A stretch of DNA of 64,000 nucleotides from Solea solea (taxonomy: Eukaryota > Chordata > Actinopteri > Pleuronectiformes > Soleidae), in the NCBI RefSeq assembly GCF_958295425.1, contig NC_081142.1, positions 4,854,917 to 4,918,916 on the forward strand, given 5' to 3'. The translations under genes were made by a program, and so were the position numbers. This document shows, piece by piece, positions 13,801 through 22,591 of the stretch (positions are counted from its first letter, which is position 1; each line of letters starts with the position of its first letter). The notes beneath the pieces are model-generated. The model made no database searches, was not told where the DNA came from, and worked only from the letters and a program-made list of their open reading frames with translations.

Positions 13801-14375
13801 AGAGCGGCAGCTTGGCCATCTCAGAGCGAGGCGGCTCTGGAGTGGGCCGCCAGGTGAAGATTCAGGCCCGCTACATCGGCACTTCCATCATCATTAGGCG
13901 CGTGGGCAGCTACCTGACCTTTGCCATCCGTATGCCGGAGGAGAACCTGGACTTTTCAGAGGACAATGGCGGCCTGCAGCTGTGCCTGCACGGATGCCCA
14001 CGTAACGAGCTCATCAAAGAGCACAGGCTGGGCCGTCAAAGCCAGCAGCCGCGTCTGCAGGGCACCAACACAGAGCTGGGTCCTCTGCGGCCGCCACACC
14101 AGGTCTACACGGTGGAGCGGGCCGCAGCAAAGTGCAGAGAGACTCTGCAGGTGGAGGACGTGTACTTTCATTCCTGTGTGTTTGACTTGTTGACCACTGG
14201 AGACCCCGAGTTCTCCATGGCAGCCTATGGCGCTCTGGAGGATTTGAAGGCGCTGCCGCCCAGTAAACTGAGGCAGAACCCCAGGACAACTCGTCTTTTT
14301 AATCAAGGAGTGTCACACGTGTCGGCTCACAGCCCTTTGTTCGCACTCTTATTCCTCATTCTGCTGCTTTTGTAA
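7794..14375 (+). CDS. rgmd: Repulsive guidance molecule family protein, RGMb/RGMd-like (three coding exons)
   Basis: The joined exons 7794-7887, 11454-11965 and 13692-14375 give 429 residues, a normal RGM length. RGM proteins are GPI-anchored BMP co-receptors and neogenin ligands. In order the sequence shows: a signal peptide (about 1-33); the cysteine-rich N-terminal domain starting near C37, with an RGD motif at 85-87; one N-glycosylation sequon (N105); the autocleavage motif GDPH at 154-157 (D-P bond) that opens the partial von Willebrand D domain; the CVFDLLTTGD block; and a hydrophobic tail (about 416-429) typical of a GPI signal. The wording VPVV.GSSATAT.K and HGCTDQKVYQA is nearest to RGMb, but RGMb has RGN where this has RGD. 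The mixture, and linkage to a CELF gene rather than CHD1, favours fish RGMd. Family membership is certain; the paralog name is not. No frameshift or missing key cysteine was seen. Confidence 0.93.
7888..11453 (+). other. rgmd: RGM intron 1
   Basis: A GT-AG intron of 3566 bp. Its first 700 bp is relatively CpG-rich and may carry promoter-proximal elements. A terminal-inverted-repeat element occupies about 9284-9733. The remainder shows no coding potential. The acceptor is a T-rich tract ending in CAG at 11451-11453. Confidence 0.85.
9284..9733. mobile_element. MITE-like element with terminal inverted repeats, about 450 bp
   Basis: The left end (9284-9313) reads TACACTCACCAGCCACTTAA. The right end (about 9703-9733) is its near-perfect reverse complement, continuing into the shared ATTAGGTAC word. 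The ends and spacing match a non-autonomous DNA transposon that I recognise as very common in fish genomes; the superfamily is uncertain. No transposase is encoded. It sits inside RGM intron 1. Confidence 0.8.
11454..11965 (+). CDS. rgmd: RGM coding exon 2 (N-terminal domain and GDPH site)
   Basis: 512 nt, entering in phase 1 and leaving in phase 0 at AAG|GTAAGG. It encodes residues 32-202: the cysteine-rich helical domain used for BMP binding in this family, the RGD at 11612-11620, the NCS sequon at 11672-11680, and GDPH at 11819-11830, where RGM proteins self-cleave between Asp and Pro. The segment after GDPH is the most conserved part of the exon. A parallel open frame over the same bases is a shadow. 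Confidence 0.95.
11966..13691 (+). other. rgmd: RGM intron 2
   Basis: A GT-AG intron of 1726 bp. No coding sequence, RNA gene or clear mobile element was recognised in it. Confidence 0.85.
13692..14375 (+). CDS. rgmd: RGM coding exon 3 (vWD-like domain and GPI signal)
   Basis: 684 nt including the TAA stop at 14373-14375, entering in phase 0 and encoding residues 203-429. It starts ITVIFK, carries CTDQKVYQA, RYIGTSIIIR, LTFAIRMPEE and LQLCLHGCP, then a variable linker, then CVFDLLTTGD and AAYGALED, all diagnostic of RGM proteins. The last 14 residues are almost purely hydrophobic, as in a GPI-attachment signal. The second sequon found near CVFDLLTTGD in RGMa and RGMb (NFT) reads EFS here, so it is absent. 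Confidence 0.95.
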   Translation: MTVIFKSYHGCTDQKVYQATTEDLPLAFQDGTRRGGESGSLAISERGGSGVGRQVKIQARYIGTSIIIRRVGSYLTFAIRMPEENLDFSEDNGGLQLCLHGCPRNELIKEHRLGRQSQQPRLQGTNTELGPLRPPHQVYTVERAAAKCRETLQVEDVYFHSCVFDLLTTGDPEFSMAAYGALEDLKALPPSKLRQNPRTTRLFNQGVSHVSAHSPLFALLFLILLLL

Positions 14376-15315
14376 AAAAAAAAAAGAAAAAATATAAATG
14401 ATTAGTAAAGAGAAACATGGAGGCAACCAGAACGTGGAAGCATCACCAGCTTGAGGAAAGAGTGATTATAGCTCAGACGTATATACTTGGTTTGATTTTT
14501 GGTTGTTTTTTTGTTTTGTTTTGTTTTTAAATCATTGAATGTGTTTGTCATTTGAAGGATTTCATACTCAAAAAAATGACTTTTGTTCCCTCATTACTTC
14601 TTCTGTGGATTAATACACGGATCGCAACCTTTTTGAAGAAACAGAAAATGTGTATAGTCGTGTGGTTTGAGTCATTATCACAGGTTTACTGTTATTCGGT
14701 TTACTTTGGTCTCTGAAAAGGTAAAACTCTTACTGACCTCAAGGTGGATGAACAGAATTGAGTTGTTTTAATTGTAAATATTTCATGTTTTTAACTGAGA
14801 AAATGTACAACATTCAAAATCTCCACTATGTATGAGGCTCCATATAACTTCATGTAAGATGGCTTCTAGGTCCTACATAATCAAGTACTATCAATAGCAC
14901 TTTCAGCAAGTTTTGTGCATTTAAGTGTTGTTTCTTTGTCAATTACAAGTTATTTCAGAAATCGGCATGCTAAATACACAGGATCCAACAACTCTATGTA
15001 AAAACTACCTATCCATGATAACAAGTGTCTGTGTGATGTTGTCAGCAGTTCTCATCTTCTGTGAAACACTCCTCTTCAAGCTGTTTAGCTTCCAGTTTTA
15101 AAGGTTTAACAAAAAAAAAACCTTCACAAATCTTTATATAATAATATATTAAGAGAGTGTATATATGTGTTTTATATTGTGTACATTTGACTGTGTATAG
15201 TTGTTGTACCTGTAATATGTTTTACATTTGTGTTAGGTTATTTTGAGACTGTGTAAGAAAAGTAAATATGTGTTGTATCTGTAATTTTCTGTATTAAAGT
15301 GTTGAAACTTCAGAC
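14376..15315 (+). other. rgmd: RGM 3' UTR
   Basis: AT-rich sequence after the stop codon. It ends about 20 nt past the polyadenylation signal at 15293-15298, which gives a 3' UTR of roughly 940 nt. The exact cleavage position is inferred. Confidence 0.6.
15293..15298 (+). terminator. rgmd: Polyadenylation signal ATTAAA
   Basis: ATTAAA, the commonest variant signal, is followed by a T/C-rich downstream stretch (CTCTCTTCTTTCTTTTC at about 15325-15341) that can serve as the downstream element. Confidence 0.6.
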
Positions 15316-15389
15316 CATGTACCGCTCTCTCTTCTTTCTTTTCTTGGGAAAATTTTTACTGAAATATAAAACAAAAAAAAAAGTGAAGA

Positions 15390-15985
15390 TGTATATAGTG
15401 ATACTTTTACATGGATGGCAGTATCCTAATATTTACCAGATTAACATCTCAACAACTCAGAATCAGTAATAATCAAATTAAGACATGTCATACATTCTGT
15501 TTTTTGCTGCATTATTAAAACACATTCCTCCTATTGGAGTTTTCATCACTGAGTCATAATCAAATATAGAGCTGTTTATAGAGTATTTTTCTCAATTGCT
15601 GTTTAGTTGTCAAGTCCTAAAATGGATGAGAAATAATGAAAAATGGCCAGACCTCAAAAAGATGACATCCCTACATGTTTTGCTTTGTCCATAAACCAGT
15701 TTACTGTCATAGAGGAACAGATTCATATAGTAGAATTTATGATATGCATAACAAAACATAATGAAAGCAATATTCTAGTTGCCACTAATTTAATCATGGG
15801 GGGGAGCATTTTATTCAGAATTAGTTAGACAGTTTACTGGTGTCCATGTTGAGCATAATAATGGACAGCAACATTCTGATATTATCAGATTAAGACAGTC
15901 GTCTGAATTGACTCAGAATTAGTAATATTAAGAAAAAGGAATATTTAGTCACATTATGTAGACATGTCTTGTCTGTCAGACTAGG
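15390..15985. repeat. Mobile-element-like block with two related sub-copies
   Basis: The segment at about 15406-15510 and the segment at about 15865-15975 share ordered words (ACATGGA/GGACAGCA-type starts, CAGATTAA, ACTCAGAAT.AGTAAT, AAGACATGTC.T). This shows an old internal duplication or two copies of one element. It looks like a fish DNA-transposon fragment; the boundaries are approximate. Confidence 0.5.
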
Positions 15986-17757
15986 TTCTTCAACATGTAA
16001 ACAAATACAATGAAATATTACTGTATATTAGCTACATGTGTAAATATCACCATCATTATTTGACATTATCATAAGTCGTTTTTCTGTCTCACACAATCCA
16101 AAGTGACTGAGGGTTAGTGTGGCTGTAATACTGCTCGTGTCCTGGTGGGGTCCTCAGTCTGTAAGCTGTGACATCTCAATAGCATGCAGACAGTTTTGAC
16201 AGGCTGGCTGTGTAGCTGTAGGGATCCTCAGTATGTTCTCAGTCCCCTGTGTAAATGTTGCCTCTGAGTGCTGAGCTGGCTGCTGGCTTTGCTTTTGTCT
16301 GTCAGAACACTGCATGGCTCCAAATAGGATTTAGTGTGCGGTTAACACCAGGTTAGAGTCAACAACAGGCACACGGCGCTCATGCAGTGGACAAAGAGAC
16401 GGATGTGATCAGGGTTTATTGTTATTAAAAATGCAATGAAGAAAGCTGCTTATGACGACAATAAGAAGGAACACTCTGATGCGAGTGGGTGTAGTGCTGT
16501 CGCACTTCCTCTCTCCATGTTCCACTTGTTCAAAGAGAAAATCTCAGTGAGCTCTGAGGTTTGGAGACAAATGAGTCAAAAAGGACTGGACAAAGTAGAG
16601 AGGGCATGGAGAGACGTATCGGTACTTCTTCCTACTCTGTCCATTACACGTCAAAGGTAAAGAGTGGAATTTTTTTTCACTCTGCAACATTTACACATTT
16701 AAAAATCTATTGTTAAATACATGGCAAGTTGATTCAGGTGTTTTAGCTTAATCGAGAAAGAGAAAACAAAGAAATCTTTTGTGTGATTACTTCATTGACT
16801 TAGTCAATTAAATGCTGAAATATACTGAACATGTCCGTCACTATGTTTAGACGAGGGGTTGAAAACCTTAAGATATTCAGTTTATTAAATTGCAGAGGCT
16901 TTAATGAGGTAAAGTTGACATTTTCCATTGAAAAATGATTGAGTTTTCTGTTGATTAGTTTATCGCTTGATCTGAACTAGTAACCAACAACCAGTAAATC
17001 AAAGTTACACATCGATGCATTTGTCACAGGGGACATTTGCTGTATGTTTGGTGCTAACACATAGTATTTTCAGCTTTACAGTAAAAACACACAGTGGCTC
17101 TGCGTGCTGTAAAACAAAGCCGCAAAGCTTCAGGCCTCATCTTGATTCATGTGACCCACTGAAGTGCAGATGCGAGACAACACTGTCACACACACACACA
17201 CTAGTTTCAGCCGGTGTTTGAATCACCAAGTGAGAGGCAGAGTTGACTCATCTGAGTCTGAACTAAGATGAAAGATGGACTCCAGTGCTCCACTTAGAGC
17301 CTGACACACAAATAAAAAGGTTTTTTTTCATATTAAGCACAAACATCTCTAGTTTGAGTTTATTCTACTGTGTCGTCAGTAAACTGTGCTGTAGCAGGTC
17401 TTGTTGCCGCTATGAGCTCACTGAACACAACTGAAGAAACATTAATACACCACTGCATGCGCACACACACACACACAAACACAACAAACTCAAACACTCA
17501 AGGGTTTTGTTCTGGCCTCCCTGACTCATGTGTTCCAAACACTTTCTGCCTAAAGTGCTTCAAAACATCTCTCTCTTGCATGTGCAGCAATCAGTCTCTC
17601 GCAAGGTCCAGCACACTTCTGCTTTTAAAGGGAGGCAGTGATTACATACAAGCACCAGCTGTGGCAATCAGCTCACCTGCAACTGCCTTCATGATCTCCA
17701 CACCTCCACCTCCGCCTGCCAACCACACTCACCTCGACATATACTGTGTGATTCAGG

Positions 17758-17945
17758 GCGTTCCTTTGTCCTCGACGACCACTGTCCTGCATGTTTTAGA
17801 TGTTTCCTCCGCTCCAACACACCTGATTCAAATGAATGGTCGTTACCAGGCTTCTGCAGAGCATGTATTTGAATCAGGTGTGTTGGAGCAGGGAAACATC
17901 TAAAACATGGCAGTGGGTCTCGAGGACCAGGATTGAGAGACACCG
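17758..17945. mobile_element. Palindromic MITE, family B, copy 1
   Basis: The two halves are near reverse complements. CATGTTTTAGATGTTTCC with CCAACACACCTGATTCAAAT on the left matches ATTTGAATCAGGTGTGTTGG with AAACATCTAAAACATG on the right. The ends read TCCTCGA and TCGAGGACCAGGATTGAG. It encodes no protein. A second copy is at 39215-39392. The end structure suggests a hAT-type non-autonomous element (inference). Confidence 0.85.
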
Positions 17946-17997
17946 CTTTCGGCACCATGTCCCTGCACTCACTTGCTGGGGGTTGTCAGAGAATTAT

Positions 17998-18590
17998 GGC
18001 ACTTTTCCACTACATAGTTCTGGCACGGTTGTTTCACAGTTAGTACCTGGTACTTTTTCAGTCACTGATTGGTCAGAGTGTCGTTATTGGAAGAGTCATG
18101 ACACAAGAATCAAAGCCCAACTGTAGATCAATTAAAAATACTTAAAAATCCCCCAAACGTACGTTAATCTAGCAACATTTAGCAAGGAAAATGTCTAAAA
18201 TCTCAAAATTCAACAGAGGAGTGGTGTATTTAGCCACAGCACTGCTGAAAGCCGGCGATCGTGAGCCGAATCACAACCGCTTCCACTGCATTTCAGTTCA
18301 GTGACTTTGTCACCGGTCGTGGAGGAAGTACTGAACGATTCTGTCAACAAATCTTTTTAATGAACTGTGTCTAATGATTCACTACATTGCAAACAACTGC
18401 TTTACAAGTCACTAGTTTGTGTGTGTGTGTGTGTGTGTCCCGTATAAAAAGAAGTCACAGCAGTTTCATGAAGCCGTGCTATGTTGACTCCGCCCACGTT
18501 GAGGATGTACCAGAGTAATGGAAAACAATACCAAACGACTCTACTCGGTGAGCCGTGCCGAGTCGAACCGTGCTGGAACTGCACATGTTC
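17998..18590. mobile_element. TIR element with GGCACGGTTCGACTCGG-type ends
   Basis: The left end (about 17998-18035) holds TTTTCCACTACATAG and TGGCACGGTT. The right end (about 18515-18590) holds ATGGAAAAC and, reversed, AGCACGGTTCGACTCGGCAC. These match each other as imperfect terminal inverted repeats of a non-autonomous DNA transposon familiar from fish genomes. A (GT)n run at about 18418-18438 lies inside it. No transposase is present. Confidence 0.6.
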
Positions 18591-18646
18591 TGATCCAAGT
18601 CTGAGTCGTTAGTGCACATGTCAAAATGTCTGTTATGTTTTCAAAA

Positions 18647-18648
<2 letters not shown>

Positions 18649-18680
<32 letters not shown>
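18649..18680. repeat. (CA)n microsatellite
   Basis: About 16 uninterrupted CA units seen directly. Confidence 0.95.
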
Positions 18681-18684
<4 letters not shown>

Positions 18685-18778
18685 GGTTTCTGTGTCCTGC
18701 ACTAGATTCACAAACATCTCCTGCATCTGTTGGACAATAGCAGCTGTCAAACACCCTGGTGTCACCTCGTCAGTTTCC

Positions 18779-19075
18779 CTCTAAATGGGAACATCATTTA
18801 CATAATTGACATCATGTTCTATTAAAGAAGATCTGAGACAAAAGCGACTGAGACAAACAAGTCCTCAGGAAAACGTTTACTGGTGTTATAAATCACGTGA
18901 GAAGTAGGTTTATTTTTCCGTAGACCTCCATTGAAACTGTGTTTGCTTATTGCAAACCAGAGGAGTCGCCCCCTGGTGGCTATTCAATATATTCTTACTT
19001 CCTGGTTGGTCTCAACCAGCAAACTGAAAGCCAGTGTCCACAACACTGTTTATATACAGTCTATATGGTACCAGT
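18779..19075 (+). repeat. Dispersed repeat, family A, copy 2
   Basis: It shares ordered words with the copies at 6871-7052 (reversed) and 22140-22322, including CATCATTTACA, GGAAAACGTTTACTGGTGTT, TCGCCCCCTGGTGGCTA and the trailing TATATACAGTCTATA word. This is the longest copy in the window. Confidence 0.75.
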
Positions 19076-20630
19076 GTTCTATTATGACTTTATTACATGT
19101 AAGATCTCCAGAGCCAGTGAGATTTATTGTAACTTTGGTCAAACTTTTTTAAAATCAGGAATATGCAAAATCTTCAACACTTTGCAGGAAACTACTGGTC
19201 CAGCCTCTTTGAGACATCCTGTCTTGACTTTCCCATGTAAACAAGGACAATTACCAAGCTAATGAGTTGAGGAAAAAAATGCTTGAGTGATTGATACTCT
19301 CAAAGGAGAAATTAATTTGATATTAATAGAGCACTTGGCAAGATAAATAGATAGCGGTATGTCAGTCCTCTCCCTGATTGATAATGGATGGACTGATGGC
19401 TGTTTTAATGCTGGATGTTACCCAAGATTTAAATGAGGGGGGCCTTGATGAGATGATGTAAAAGTCTGATTCTGATATTTAAAAAGATAATATAGGAGAT
19501 TATTACAAGGAAAACATCTTAAACAAGTTGCTTTTTTTTAGCAGTTTACTCAATTTATTGATGCTAAATGAAGCGCAGGATGTAAACGCATCCTTTGCTG
19601 CGAGAGTGCGTTTGCCTACAATTTCACACGTAGCTTTCCTAAATGACCACCTTGCGTCGTTGCCTGCACTTCCTGACGACTCCTGAGACCCTCGCGCCCT
19701 CTCGCGCTGATGCAAGCTGCTTAATGATGCATTCAGGGTCTGATTGTTGCGCCGAGCAGAAGACATGCAGCATATACACACATTACACCCTGTTCCACGG
19801 GTCACTGCTGAAGAACAAAGAGCGAGAAGTTACTCCTCATCTCGAGGATTTTCTCTGTGTGTGTGTGTGTGATATAGTCACAACGATTATACAGCTCTCT
19901 CACACCACACACTCTCTCATACCTGACCAACTCAATCTCTCTGCATCAACGCAGTAATCAGAGTGACAGCATCTCACCCACTGGCTCGCTGCAGAATGGG
20001 CACTGACCTACATATCAAATAATACGCTCCTGGCCGCTATGATAGGACTTTTGTAAGGAGGGTGACAGTGTGTGATGAGCAGGCCTTTGATGGTAAACAC
20101 CTCTCATCCTCTGGGTTTCCTCTCCTTCATACAGTATGTGTTTTATACATAAGACGCCACATCTGAGGATGAACCCTGCGAGCTGGGAGTTCCTGCCGTC
20201 TCAGCAGCGCTTCCTCTGCTACTGTAACAGTAAAGAACAGCTGTGAACACCTGGCTGTCTCACTGTGTATTTTTATTAACGAGACCGTGTCACCAAACTT
20301 TTAACAAATGGCCCCCCCAGCACCACGACGCCCCGAAGAACCCAGCTCGGAAATTAAGCATCTGCATCATAAATCTTGGAAAGTTACAATAATTTGCAAT
20401 TCACTCCCTCATCAAAGGCAATATTACCCTAATTTATTATCTCCCTGCACGAGGGGCGCGCAAAGGCTGTGGAGATAAGAGTTTATCAGGAGGGGGATTG
20501 ATTTTCATTAACTGATTGTAATAAAGATGAACTGCGTGCGGCGCACACTGACCAAGAGCCACACTTTATTGTAATTGGGACAATTTATTTTATGAGCAAG
20601 TGGCTCTACCTTTTTTGTTCTTCTTTCTTT

Positions 20631-20654
20631 TCTCTCTCTCTCTCTCTCTCTCTC
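20631..20654. repeat. (CT)n microsatellite
   Basis: About 12 CT units seen directly, directly downstream of the AT-rich candidate conserved block. Confidence 0.9.
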
Positions 20655-20949
20655 GTGTTGTGCTGCTTCTGTGGCCAAAGAGAGTGTTTTGATGTATGGA
20701 GATGATAATTACAAGGTGCAGAAGCAAGTCAAGAGCATCATACTCAGCCTCGGGCGCTGAGGCAATTTAATAGTTATGTAAACTCCAGTGATATGTGATG
20801 CCTTCCTTACATTACAGCTCTCTGCTTGTCACAAGGACATTGTCATGCTGTCTTTTCTGTGACACCTGCTGATTCAGGGTGTCTGATATATGACGGTGTT
20901 TGTCTTGGTCTTACCTTTCTGTCCGTCCTGAATCACTGTGGCTGCAGTG

Positions 20950-21177
20950 CTGATTTATAATGTAGGTCACTCCTCCTCGACACATGTGCTGTCAATCACA
21001 ACAATCAACTTCCACTAGAAAATAGAATATAGAAACAGAATATCACAGGGGAATATTCTGTTTTTATACATGTTAAAAAGTATCCACTGATTGTTTGCTG
21101 CCTCCCAACTGCTGGAGGTTGATTGTTGTGATTGCCAGCACATGTGTCAAGTAGCACTGACCTACATTATAAGTCAG
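20950..21177. mobile_element. Foldback (long inverted repeat) element, 64-bp arms
   Basis: The left arm 20950-21013 and the right arm 21114-21177 are reverse complements with only a few mismatches (shared words ATAATGTAGGTCA, GACACATGTGCTG, CAATCACAACAATCAAC). The loop of about 100 bp contains a second, smaller palindrome (AACAGAATAT ... ATATTCTGTT). This is the shape of a foldback MITE, and a transcript of it would form a long hairpin. Confidence 0.85.
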
Positions 21178-21359
21178 TACCAATGTTATAATTGTTTGAA
21201 GGCCTGAAGGTCAATACGTCATTACTTTAGAGTGTGCAAGGTCTTTTCTATGTATCGTCTTTGTGTCTCAAAAAAACGACGTTGGTTGTTTTTCCGTTCC
21301 ACAATGTTTCCATCTATACACCGTTCATATTGCTTATCTTTAAAGAGTTTAAAGAGCTG

Positions 21360-21605
21360 ACACTGGGAGAGATACAGGATCCATCCTGGCCTGGTCACAA
21401 GGACAACATAAAGAGACAAACAATAATCCACACTGACAAGGGCAATTTGGAGCCTCCATTCATCCTAACCCCAATCTGTTTGTGGGAGGAAGCTGGGACG
21501 CCCAGTGAAAACCCACACAAACACAACAAGGACACACAAACTCCACACAGACACAGGCCAAACCAGGATTCCAACCAAGAAGCTTCCCGTGGTGAGGCAC
21601 CACTA
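21360..21605 (+). repeat. Diverged non-LTR/SINE-like 3' tail repeat, family C, copy 1
   Basis: Words such as CACAAGGACAACATAAAGAGA, TGTTTGTGGGAGGAAGC and ACACAAACTCCACACAGA follow the same order as the better-preserved copy at 27835-28143. It is diverged and non-coding. Confidence 0.6.
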
Positions 21606-22139
21606 TCTTAATTTTGGTGTATAAATCAGCAGAAATTAAGTTTTCATTCATTTATTATCACCTTAAAAAAGAATTGTTTGTACAGTAGCACACAGACAAA
21701 TGAAACACTGGCTCTATGACTGGCTGTTGTGCTGCCTGAATTAGAACAATGTGGGTGTTCTTTTTTTGACCGTCATGTGACCTGCTCACACGGTGAATCC
21801 CTACATTAGAAACACTATCCTTCTTTTAATGGATGGAATCATTACATTTTCCACTAAATGATGCATCCAGAAGTTCAATATCATTTTAAAGGAGACTTGC
21901 GTAAAAAAAATTGGACCACATTCGGAATGAATATGTACCCAATCATTCTTTAAAAGGCAAACGGAAACCAACCGTGACATCAGATTCCTGTCCCCTTTTT
22001 TTTATTAATCCAGAATAGATCATATTTAGATGGGAAGGTGCAGCTGGACAGGCAGATCACCATTATGTGATATTAGCTGTTAATGACATCATAGCCATAC
22101 CCTGAAGCATGCCCTATACTTTATTGTCATTTGTGTTCT

Positions 22140-22322
22140 AAACGAGACCATCATTTACAAAAATGGACATCATGCTGTACTGAATAAGACCTGAAACTAG
22201 TGATTGAGACCAGGAAAATGTTTACTGATGTTATAAATCAAGTGAGAGTCAGGGCAATTTTCTAATAGATTTACATTAAAAAAAAACAAAAAAAACAGTG
22301 GTGTCGCCCCCTCATGGCTGAC
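22140..22322 (+). repeat. Dispersed repeat, family A, copy 3
   Basis: Matches copy 2 through CATCATTTACA, GACATCATG, GGAAAATGTTTACTGATGTT, ATAAATCAAGTGAGAG and TCGCCCCCTCATGGCTGA. It ends about 100 bp below the proposed celf5 poly(A) signal, so it marks the outer limit of the transcript. Confidence 0.75.
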
Positions 22323-22428
22323 GTTTCACCTCCAACATCTCTTTGGCCTGTGGTTCAACATCTTGTTTGGCATCAGTAGAAACAAACAAACAAACAAACA
22401 AACAAAAAAAAACATCCAGTTTGATTTT

Positions 22429-22434
22429 TTTATT
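22429..22434 (-). terminator. celf5: Candidate distal polyadenylation signal AATAAA of celf5
   Basis: On the minus strand AATAAA is followed about 25 nt later by a T run and repeated GTTT units, a good downstream element. There are competing AATAAA sites at 26211-26216 and in the TTTATT runs near 22560-22590 and 27538-27565. Confidence 0.35.
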
Positions 22435-22561
22435 GTAAAATTGGAAAAAAGGAGAGAAAGAGAGAAAAGCCCCAATAAGCATTTCATTTTTGATACATAT
22501 CTTTATCTTACCATAACCATAACAGAAAAAGTAAAATGAATGAACAAATAAATAAAATAAG

Positions 22562-22591
22562 TATATAAATAAATAAATAAATAAATAAATA
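22562..22591. repeat. (AAAT)n tetranucleotide run
   Basis: About seven AAAT units seen directly. A second shorter AAAT run is at about 22877-22908. In the celf5 transcript sense these are AU-rich UUUA runs. Confidence 0.9.

Larger units (their letters stand above)
15316..22400. other. Convergent intergenic region between the RGM and celf5 genes
   Basis: No coding sequence is supported. The region is rich in short mobile elements (15390-15985, 17758-17945, 17998-18590, 18779-19075, 20950-21177, 21360-21605, 22140-22322) and microsatellites. A stretch at about 20370-20605 has homeodomain-like AT-rich words and looks like a possible conserved non-coding element. Confidence 0.6.

Noticed and set aside
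17370..17903. Plus-strand 177-codon frame
   Set aside because: It runs through a CA-rich stretch and the palindromic MITE at 17758-17945; not a gene.
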